From: Lachnospiraceae bacterium UBA3774 | GTDB lineage: Bacteria > Bacillota > Clostridia > Lachnospirales > Lachnospiraceae | Length of the DNA: 61,300 nucleotides | Direction of reading: 5' to 3' | Assembly (NCBI GenBank): GCA_002369255.1 | Contig: DFFO01000104.1 | Location: forward strand, 1-61,300 | Part shown: one piece after another, positions 56,201 to 61,300 of the stretch | Layout of the letters: each line of letters starts with the position of its first letter | Numbering within the stretch: position 1 is the stretch's first letter | The notes under the pieces: generated by a model | Seen by the model: the letters and a program-made list of their open reading frames with translations, nothing else | Database searches by the model: none | What the model was told of the DNA's origin: nothing | Program-made: the position numbers and the translations under genes

Positions 56201-56381
56201 TTTAGAGTATGATAATGTCTTCAGTGTAACATTGTATAATGGTGACGGACAAGCCATGCATGCTGTTGAGTACAGCGTAAACTCTTACTGCTACGCAAAA
56301 CAAAACAGTATTTCGGTAGGTGACGTTGCGCTTGCCATTTACAGATACGGGGTTGCGGCAGAGGCATATGCCGCCGCATAA
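53238..56381 (+). CDS. Secreted right-handed beta-helix protein with the shared C-terminal module
   Basis: A 1047-residue exported protein. ATG 53238 begins a signal peptide (MKKLRKLFAMLVSFAMVIG); an upstream ATG at 53163 does not. Residues 30-780 are repeated short strands rich in Gly, Asn and Thr (TLKNGTITSTNN, LNIVSGTV, MTITGGTVQGNG), a parallel beta-helix as in pectate lyases and adhesins, with two YDTIQDAV/YAAIENAIAAL repeat starts. No catalytic site is recognised. The last 270 residues match the C-termini of the proteins at 1416 and 4818 (LLANTLKYGSEVQKY, YSVNSYCYAK, YRYGVAAEAY). Likely a surface adhesin or glycan binder. It precedes two micro-peptide genes. Confidence 0.8.
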   Translation: MKKLRKLFAMLVSFAMVIGTLTVTAVAQEYPVYIGDTGYDTIQDAVAALSSDGQTIRVSEAFTDTGSSQALTGTNYSFTVDLGGKTFTGARAFAPTGVTVTLKNGTITSTNNTAGCAVRATSGAVVTLGEGLLITGCSSSNSYGCIQGSASTITVDGAVLENSLNTSNNARTIYLGSNSTLNIVSGTVKITAYAYQGTINVSGGFVGANMLTKASGGNIVVTGGYFGANPSGHYSSAYEWVEDNTYEGYAGYIREKSVVTNVAEITDTGVQYAAIENAIAALSADGQTIKLLNTFDTATDITIASAPYAFTLDLGGFVLTGEANGSSSAISVTGSTVTIVNGTINVNKGNANRAGVSPGANAKVTLGSGLTINGTSTKSNGYGITGTGAATAELTVDGAVINGVDSQSRSVYVANGGKLNINSGYINGDIYTYNGTTIITDGYFLGSVTRGGSGNVTASGGYYGNNSVAAMVAAGYELADNDTDSAEDYPYCIKVEVIEGTPTATVCVNGGEAVDYKSIDAALADAVSAGAATVVITLNEDATASGGTSSSQYIFGSGADITLNLGGNTLTRDNATGVRLFRLNDGAKMTITGGTVQGNGTAYIAANGAFAYVNEGSTLTLNGTTISGFKAGTNASGTQRSSGAIHVVNNGSVLNMISSVITGCSADDKGGAVTVASTCTLNMDASSRITDCTAKYGGAVYIDSNADTHASGTANINGTIENCASTDESSAAPVYSNGFAFINEVLTTSGIVYQSRSAAKIFSAGLVLESDFTFNITALAALAEEDASAAPKLAAVFEGTKSLIEGTASGGGYYNYTYPGITANKLADQISFSVTLSGDTDISATKDYSVVEYCNDLYAADPDNSVQNTLLANTLKYGSEVQKYWGEGTAFEVPENIAAYILNDKPTAAQNAKKTSLAPVDLSNYKIKAASLNINDKARIFFNIFSTDQNATVSVTKNGSQVGTFVVSELITTSESSVYRLELDRITALEYDNVFSVTLYNGDGQAMHAVEYSVNSYCYAKQNSISVGDVALAIYRYGVAAEAYAAA

Positions 56382-56406
56382 ATGAGGGTGAAGAAAGGAT
56401 TTACAA

Positions 56407-56517
56407 ATGAAACACATGTACGAAACCCCCTCCTGCGATGTTGAAATGATTGAAACGGGAAATGTTGTGCTTGACAGCAACACCATTGATCTCCCGGAAG
56501 ATGATTTCAACGACTGA
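56407..56517 (+). CDS. Micro-peptide 1 (36 aa), homologous to micro-peptide 2
   Basis: ATG 56407 to TGA 56515-56517, with AAAGGA seven bases upstream and only 25 bp after the beta-helix gene, so probably co-transcribed. The peptide starts MKHMYETPSCDVEMIETG, then NVVLDS and IDLPEDDFND. Aligned with the peptide at 56797 it shares Met1, Tyr5, Pro8, IE, V-L-[D/E]S and IDLPxD[D/E]F. It is acidic, without signal peptide or membrane helix. The pattern Tyr-x-x-Pro near the start followed by an acidic, Val-rich stretch recalls small uncharacterised peptides common in Clostridia; no function is known to me. Confidence 0.7.
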   Translation: MKHMYETPSCDVEMIETGNVVLDSNTIDLPEDDFND

Positions 56518-56550
56518 GCATTTTAGGAACTGAGAATTTTTAAATAACTA

Positions 56551-56596
56551 CGGATATTGCGGCCGATCATTGCCGCAATATCCGCAGAGTTTGCGG
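56551..56596. other. Perfect 13-bp inverted repeat with overlapping alternative hairpin
   Basis: CGGATATTGCGGC (56551-56563) pairs with GCCGCAATATCCG (56572-56584). A second stem, CCGCA (56582-56586) / TGCGG (56592-56596), shares three bases with it. No T tract follows, so this is not a classical terminator. It lies between the two micro-peptide genes. Confidence 0.6.
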
Positions 56597-56688
56597 TGAT
56601 TACAGATCAACGTTGTTTTTCTTTGTGCAAAAAACATACGCTGGCGTCTAAGGCTGCATATTTGCCTTTCTAAATATATTCTTTAAGC

Positions 56689-56717
56689 TTGACATAATTC
56701 ATGCCTTGGATTATTAT
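56689..56717 (+). promoter_or_regulatory. Strong promoter of micro-peptide 2
   Basis: TTGACA (56689-56694), 17 bases, TATTAT (56712-56717), about 80 bp before ATG 56797. Confidence 0.75.
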
Positions 56718-56796
56718 GATAAATACCATAACGATTTTTTCGCGCGGGTCGGATTTTTGCCGGGCCGTGCCGGTCTGTTGATATAGGGGGAATAAA

Positions 56797-56928
56797 ATGA
56801 GAAAGCTATACACATCTCCTGTAGGAACATTTGAGGTTATCGAGTCAGAAGACGTACTGCTTGAGAGTATCGATCTTCCGCCGGATGAATTTGACGCTAC
56901 GGCTCCTTCAAATTCTACTGAACCGTAA
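56797..56928 (+). CDS. Micro-peptide 2 (43 aa), with its own promoter and terminator
   Basis: ATG 56797 to TAA 56926-56928, with AGGGGG six bases before the start. The peptide reads MRKLYTSPVGTFEVIESEDV at the start, then LLES, IDLPPDEFDATAP and SNSTEP. It aligns with micro-peptide 1 over about 34 residues and adds a Ser/Thr/Pro tail. It is strongly acidic and lacks a signal peptide, Cys or membrane segment. A dedicated strong promoter and a strong terminator make it a monocistronic unit, good evidence that this short frame is a real gene. No modification enzyme or transporter lies next to it. Confidence 0.75.
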   Translation: MRKLYTSPVGTFEVIESEDVLLESIDLPPDEFDATAPSNSTEP

Positions 56929-56948
56929 ATGTTCGGGTATTAAAAGAG

Positions 56949-56972
56949 GGCGGCGTTTTACGCCGCCTTTTT
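56949..56972 (+). terminator. Intrinsic terminator of micro-peptide 2
   Basis: GGCGGCG (56949-56955), loop TTTTA, CGCCGCC (56961-56967), TTTTT. Confidence 0.92.
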
Positions 56973-57006
56973 ATCATACGGATTTTCGAACTTTAAAACC
57001 GTGCAC

Positions 57007-57035
57007 TTGTATTTTTCGGTGAATTATTTTATCAT
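57007..57035 (+). promoter_or_regulatory. Promoter of the lipoprotein gene
   Basis: TTGTAT (57007-57012), 17 bases, TATCAT (57030-57035). The leader holds a hairpin TGAGAAG (57055-57061) / CTTCTCA (57076-57082) just before AGGAGG. Confidence 0.55.
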
Positions 57036-57097
57036 ATAGAAACACTTGTTTTTGTGAGAAGATACTTTTACAAAGCTTCTCAGCCTTAGGAGGAAAT

Positions 57098-57643
57098 ATG
57101 AGCAGACACAGCAGAAAGAAAACGGTTTTCACCGCGCTTGCATTATCCGTGATCTTTTCTCTCGGATTTGTTTTTGCCGGCTGCGGCGACGAGGAAGAAA
57201 CTACAGCGGCGGCTGAAGAATCATCTACTACGTCGCAATCCGTTGAGGATCAGTCAGCGGAGCTTACGCTTCCGGAGGATGTTTTTGACGATTTCTCCGT
57301 AATAGATGCGGCAAAGCAGAACATAGACAGACTTGAGGAGCTCCAAAAAGACGGAATTACAGACGACGAAAGAGAAGAATACGAAAAAACCGCAGACAAT
57401 CTTGCAAAGCAGATACCTGCGCTTAAAGAAGTGATAGACTCCGGAAAAGACAAAGGCAGCATTGACACTGATAAATTAAAAGAAATAGTGGATAACACAC
57501 CTGAAACGCCGGCCAGCGGTCAGGGAGAAACCCCTGCTGAAAGCGCGGGCGGCTCTTCAGAATCCGAATCGCAGGATATGCAGGAGCCCACGCTGCCTTA
57601 CAAAGGGGAGCCGATCGAACTTCCTACTATTGTATTCGACTAA
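57098..57643 (+). CDS. Acidic lipoprotein, function unknown
   Basis: A 181-residue exported protein. The signal peptide ends in lipobox FAGC, followed by an acidic Ser/Thr linker. A charged helical segment with coiled-coil character spans about residues 60-130 (AAKQNIDRLEELQKDGITDD, YEKTADNLAKQIPALKEVID). The C-terminus is low-complexity. I do not recognise a family. It lies 27 bp before the membrane protein gene and shares its terminator. Confidence 0.6.
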   Translation: MSRHSRKKTVFTALALSVIFSLGFVFAGCGDEEETTAAAEESSTTSQSVEDQSAELTLPEDVFDDFSVIDAAKQNIDRLEELQKDGITDDEREEYEKTADNLAKQIPALKEVIDSGKDKGSIDTDKLKEIVDNTPETPASGQGETPAESAGGSSESESQDMQEPTLPYKGEPIELPTIVFD

Positions 57644-57670
57644 AACTCTAACTATCAAGGAGATAAATAT

Positions 57671-58174
57671 ATGACCTTTTGGGGAATACTTGGAATTGTA
57701 CTCGGCGTGATAGCTGTAATCCTGGTGGTTCTTTTGATCGTCGGAAGAAGACTTCAGCGCAGACAGGGCGAGCAGGCGCAGGTTATAGAGCAGATGAAGC
57801 AGGTTACTTCAATGCTTATTATAGATAAGAAAAAGCTCAAGATCACAGAGTCGGGTCTCCCGAAACAGGCGATCGAGTCCGTTCCGAGGTACGCAAAACT
57901 CAGTAAGCTTCCTATTGTTAAAGCGAGAGTCGGAGGAAGAGTGATGAACCTCGTTGCCGACAGAGAAGTCTTTGACGTTCTTCCTGTCGGAAAGGAAGTA
58001 AAGGTCGAGATCAGCGGAATGTACATTACCGGCATCAAATCCGTCCGCGGCGGAAGCATTACTCCGACCAAGAAGCAGCAAAAAGAAAAAGAAAAGGCCG
58101 AGAGAGAAAAAGAAAAAAAGGCCGAAGAAAAAGCAAAAGCCAGAGAAAAGGCGATGAACATCAAGAAAAAATAA
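57671..58174 (+). CDS. Small single-pass membrane protein with charged C-terminus
   Basis: A 167-residue protein. One N-terminal helix (ILGIVLGVIAVILVVLLIVG) is followed by a small soluble domain with KKLKITESGLPKQAIESVPR and a beta-rich VGGRVMNLVADREVFDVLPV segment. The tail from about residue 135 is almost all Lys/Glu (EKEKAEREKEKKAEEK), a long charged helix. Likely a cytosolic domain on a membrane tether; the function is unknown. Confidence 0.6.
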   Translation: MTFWGILGIVLGVIAVILVVLLIVGRRLQRRQGEQAQVIEQMKQVTSMLIIDKKKLKITESGLPKQAIESVPRYAKLSKLPIVKARVGGRVMNLVADREVFDVLPVGKEVKVEISGMYITGIKSVRGGSITPTKKQQKEKEKAEREKEKKAEEKAKAREKAMNIKKK

Positions 58175-58191
58175 TATTATCATAAAATATC

Positions 58192-58220
58192 AAACGGGCG
58201 GAAAGTCAAACCGCCCGTTT
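58192..58220 (+). terminator. Intrinsic terminator before rpoB
   Basis: AAACGGGCGG (58192-58201), nine-base loop, CCGCCCGTTT (58211-58220). It separates the lipoprotein operon from rpoB. Confidence 0.8.
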
Positions 58221-58293
58221 TGGTCTTCCTTATACGTTTACAGAAATTATGGAAAAACGTCCGTAAAAATACAAAAATTCGAAAAATCTTTAC

Positions 58294-58322
58294 TTGACAA
58301 TATTGACACAGCTTGCTATTAT
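58294..58322 (+). promoter_or_regulatory. Strong promoter of rpoB
   Basis: TTGACA (58294-58299), 17 bases, TATTAT (58317-58322), about 115 bp before the start codon. Confidence 0.85.
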
Positions 58323-58340
58323 GAAGATTGCTATTTTGGA

Positions 58341-58370
58341 AGCATATGCCCCTCGGTAGGGGTATATGCT
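58341..58370 (+). promoter_or_regulatory. Leader hairpin of rpoB
   Basis: AGCATATGCCCCT (58341-58353), loop CGGT, AGGGGTATATGCT (58358-58370); 12 of 13 pairs plus one wobble. TTTGC follows, a weak T run. It may act as an attenuator or an mRNA-stabilising stem. Confidence 0.6.
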
Positions 58371-58439
58371 TTGCAAAGTGGCTTAAACAGTAGTTTTTAC
58401 ACATTTCGTCAATAAATTATATTCAGGAGAGAAGCGTCT

Positions 58440-61300
58440 ATGGAAAAGAACAGATTACGTCCGGTGAAAATCGGGAACAGCGTACGCATGAGTTTTTCAA
58501 AGCAAGAAGAAGTTTTAGAGATGCCGAATCTGATTGAGATTCAGAAGAGCTCATATCAGTGGTTCCTGGATGAAGGACTAAAGGAAGTTTTTGACGACAT
58601 TTCCCCTATCACTGATTATGCGGGACACCTCAGTCTCGAACTCATTGATTACAAATTATGCCGCGACGACGTAAAATACTCGATCGAGGAGTGCAAAGAG
58701 AGAGACGCTACTTATGCGGCTCCCATTAAAGCGCGCGTTCGCCTTGTAAACGAAGAAACCAGCGAGATCAAGGAGCATGAGATCTTTCTCGGCGACCTTC
58801 CGCTCATGACAGAGAGCGGTTCTTTCGTTATCAACGGAGCGGAAAGGGTTATTGTCAGCCAGTTGGTTCGTTCACCCGGTATTTACTACAGCAAGTCTCA
58901 CGACAAGCTCGGAAAAAGCCTTTACAGCAACCAGGTAATTCCAAACCGCGGTGCATGGCTTGAATATGAGACCGATTCCAACGACGTACTCTATGTTCGT
59001 GTTGACCGCACGAGAAAGCTTCCGGTTACGGCTCTTATCCGTGCTCTCGGAGTCGGAACGAACGCGGAGATAATTGAAATGTTCGGCGAAGACCCCATCA
59101 TTTCAGCCTCTCTCGAAAAAGACACTTCAAAGAGTGTTGACGAGGGCCTTTTGGCTCTTTATGCGAAGATCCGTCCCGGCGAGCCGCTTTATGCGGACAA
59201 CGCCAGGTCTCTGCTTGAGGCCATGCTCTTTGATCCGAAGAGATATGACCTTGCGAAGGTCGGACGTTATAAATTCAACAAAAAGCTCCAGCTTCGCCGC
59301 CGCATAGCCGGCCACGTTTTGGCGCAGGACGTTATAGATACCGACACAGGTGAAATCATCGCCGAAGCCGGTACGCTCGTTACGAGAGAAATGGCCGACG
59401 ATATCCAAAACGCCGGTATCGCTTTCGTTACTCTTGAAGCGGAAGAAAACAGGGAAGTCAAGGTTCTTTCAAACCGCATGGTGGATATGAAATGCTATGT
59501 CGGTTTTGACCCTGCGCAGATCGGCATAAAAGAGCTTGTCAGCTATCCTGTGCTTATGGAACTGAAGGAACAGTTCCCCGATGAGAATGAGCTTATGGAA
59601 GCGGCCCGCCGCAACATAAACCGTCTTATCCCCAAGCATATTACAAAGGACGATATTTTTGCGTCCATCAACTATATGATCCATTTGAGTCACGGTATCG
59701 GAACGTCGGATGATATCGACCATCTCGGAAACCGCCGTATCCGCGCCGTGGGAGAGCTCCTTCAGAATCAGTACCGTATCGGTATCTCGCGTCTTGAAAG
59801 AGTAGTCCGCGAGAGAATGACTACGCAGGACATCGACGAGATCACTCCTCAGTCGCTCATAAACATCAAGCCTGTTACCGCTGCCGTAAAAGAATTCTTC
59901 GGAAGCTCGCAGCTTTCACAGTTTATGGATCAGAACAACCCGCTTTCGGAGCTCACCCACAAGCGCCGTCTTTCAGCGCTCGGCCCCGGAGGTCTTTCCA
60001 GAGACCGCGCCGGATTTGAGGTTCGTGACGTACATTATACTCATTACGGACGCATGTGCCCCATCGAGACTCCCGAAGGTCCCAATATCGGACTTATCAA
60101 CTCTTTGGCTACTTATGCTCGCATAAACGAATACGGATTTATCGAGGCCCCTTATCGCAAGGTTGACAAGGTCACCGATCCGGAAAACCCCGTAGTTACC
60201 AAGGACGTAATATATCTTACTGCGGATGAGGAAGACGAGTATATCGTAGCGCAGGCAAACTCGCAGCTCGATGAAGAGGGACATTTTGTAAGGAAAAACG
60301 TTTCAGGACGTTTCCGCGACGAGACTTCGCAGTTTGAAAAGACAAAGATCGATCTTATGGACGTATCGCCCAAGATGGTATTTTCAGTTGCTACGTCTAT
60401 GATCCCCTTCCTTGAGAACGACGACGCAAACCGTGCCCTGATGGGTTCGAACATGCAGCGTCAGGCGGTTCCGCTTATGCTTACCGACACTCCCATTATC
60501 GGTACGGGAATGGAGGCAAAGGCTGCCGTTGACTCGGGTGTATGCGTTGTTTCAAAACACAGCGGCACCGTGGAAAAAGTTTCTGCAGACAGCATTACCA
60601 TAAAGCTTTCAAACGGTACCCGTGAAGAATACAAGCTTTCAAAATTCAAGCGTTCGAACCAGTCGAACTGCTACAACCAGACTCCCATAGTCAACAAGGG
60701 CGACAAAGTCAAAGCCGGCGACGTAATTGCCGACGGCCCCGCCACATGCGGAGGCGAGATCGGCCTTGGAAAGAATCCGCTTATCGGATTTATGACCTGG
60801 GAAGGATACAACTACGAGGACGCTGTACTGATCAGCGAAAGACTTGTTAAAGACGATGTTTATACATCTATTCATATTGAGGAATACGAAACGGATTCCC
60901 GCGATACAAAGCTCGGACCTGAAGAGATCACGAGAGACGTTCCCGGAGTTGGCGAAGAGTCTCTGAAGGATCTTGACGAGCGCGGCATCATCCGTATCGG
61001 AGCCGAGGTGCGCGCCGGCGATTATCTTGTCGGTAAGATCACTCCCAAGGGAGAGCCCGAGCTTACCCCTGAAGAGAGACTGCTGCACGCTATTTTCGGT
61101 GACAAAGCCAGAGACGTCAGAGATACGTCGCTCAAGCTTCCTCACGGCGCATACGGCATAGTTGTCGATACGAAGGTCTTCAGCCGCAAAAACGGCGATG
61201 AGCTTCCGCCCGGAGTCAATCAGAGCGTTCGTATCTATATCGCCCAGAAGCGCAAGATCTCCGTAGGAGATAAGATGGCCGGACGTCACGGAAACAAGGG
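58440..61300 (+). CDS. rpoB: DNA-directed RNA polymerase beta subunit, N-terminal 953 codons
   Basis: The frame runs from ATG 58440 (GGAGAG upstream) past the window end. The protein begins [14 protein letters not shown] and carries RpoB landmarks in order: [20 protein letters not shown], the rifampicin pocket near residue 486 ([20 protein letters not shown] and [15 protein letters not shown]), [26 protein letters not shown] and [11 protein letters not shown]. The usual rifampicin-resistance positions (Asp, His and Ser of this pocket) are wild type, so sensitivity is predicted. Unlike the common rplKAJL-rpoBC order, no ribosomal protein gene precedes it here. rpoC should follow outside the window. 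Confidence 0.98.
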   Translation, partial: MEKNRLRPVKIGNSVRMSFSKQEEVLEMPNLIEIQKSSYQWFLDEGLKEVFDDISPITDYAGHLSLELIDYKLCRDDVKYSIEECKERDATYAAPIKARVRLVNEETSEIKEHEIFLGDLPLMTESGSFVINGAERVIVSQLVRSPGIYYSKSHDKLGKSLYSNQVIPNRGAWLEYETDSNDVLYVRVDRTRKLPVTALIRALGVGTNAEIIEMFGEDPIISASLEKDTSKSVDEGLLALYAKIRPGEPLYADNARSLLEAMLFDPKRYDLAKVGRYKFNKKLQLRRRIAGHVLAQDVIDTDTGEIIAEAGTLVTREMADDIQNAGIAFVTLEAEENREVKVLSNRMVDMKCYVGFDPAQIGIKELVSYPVLMELKEQFPDENELMEAARRNINRLIPKHITKDDIFASINYMIHLSHGIGTSDDIDHLGNRRIRAVGELLQNQYRIGISRLERVVRERMTTQDIDEITPQSLINIKPVTAAVKEFFGSSQLSQFMDQNNPLSELTHKRRLSALGPGGLSRDRAGFEVRDVHYTHYGRMCPIETPEGPNIGLINSLATYARINEYGFIEAPYRKVDKVTDPENPVVTKDVIYLTADEEDEYIVAQANSQLDEEGHFVRKNVSGRFRDETSQFEKTKIDLMDVSPKMVFSVATSMIPFLENDDANRALMGSNMQRQAVPLMLTDTPIIGTGMEAKAAVDSGVCVVSKHSGTVEKVSADSITIKLSNGTREEYKLSKFKRSNQSNCYNQTPIVNKGDKVKAGDVIADGPATCGGEIGLGKNPLIGFMTWEGYNYEDAVLISERLVKDDVYTSIHIEEYETDSRDTKLGPEEITRDVPGVGEESLKDLDERGIIRIGAEVRAGDYLVGKITPKGEPELTPEERLLHAIFGDKARDVRDTSLKLPHGAYGIVVDTKVFSRKNGDELPPGVNQSVRIYIAQKRKISVGDKMAGRHGNK

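Noticed and set aside
58440..61300. Rifampicin resistance
   Set aside because: The Gln, Asp, His and Ser residues of the rifampicin pocket are the sensitive type.

Overview
The window reads as a chromosomal segment from an anaerobic Firmicute of the class Clostridia, most likely a gut commensal that uses plant polysaccharides. The basis is a Clostridia-like rpoB, a tyrosine-kinase (CpsBCD) capsule control system, a class B sortase with an SPQTG substrate, and CUT1 sugar permeases with no ATPase of their own. GGAGG-type ribosome binding sites and TTGACA/TATAAT-type promoters occur throughout. I do not name a species.

Layout. 1-1220: the 3' end of an aconitase-family gene, converging on a HAD phosphatase. 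1286-15310: three very large secreted proteins built from NPCBM/NEW2-type carbohydrate-binding modules. One carries an N-terminal ComEC-like metallo-beta-lactamase (MBL) domain; another adds Cna-B-type repeats and a C-terminal membrane anchor. A 64-bp tandem repeat lies between two of them. 15543-31942: a tightly packed 13-gene operon holding two permeases, a solute-binding lipoprotein, an MBL lipoprotein paralogous to the secreted MBL protein, a membrane AraC regulator, a deacetylase-like protein, an aldolase, two oxidoreductases, an MBL hydrolase, a YesL-like protein, a GH3 enzyme and a GH28-like protein. A near-identical 23-bp element upstream of the first surface gene and in the promoter region of this operon ties the two blocks together.

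31939-40135: a second carbohydrate locus with an alpha/alpha-barrel hydrolase-like protein, a glycerol-1-phosphate dehydrogenase, a PocR-AraC regulator, and an isomerase-kinase-class II aldolase set whose sugar is unknown. Copies of AAAATCA(A/G)AG in both divergent promoter regions suggest one regulon. 40232-42313: an ECF transporter S component and NADP-type glutamate dehydrogenase, each with its own promoter.

42451-52508: a cell-envelope block, possibly one transcription unit: DtxR-type regulator, glutamate racemase, DUF1934 protein, D,D-carboxypeptidase, Wzz-like CpsC, CpsD kinase, CpsB phosphatase, class B sortase and its likely substrate, an LCP ligase and a CapD-like dehydratase. It ends in a terminator that abuts a small S24/S26 peptidase-like gene. 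53238-56928: a secreted beta-helix protein sharing its C-terminal module with two of the first surface proteins, followed by two homologous micro-peptides of 36 and 43 residues. 57098-61300: a lipoprotein, a small membrane protein, and the first 953 codons of rpoB behind a strong promoter and a leader hairpin.

The most novel-looking items are the MBL/NPCBM surface system with its shared operator, the uncharacterised shared C-terminal module, the nested NPCBM domain, the micro-peptide pair and the 64-bp hairpin repeat.
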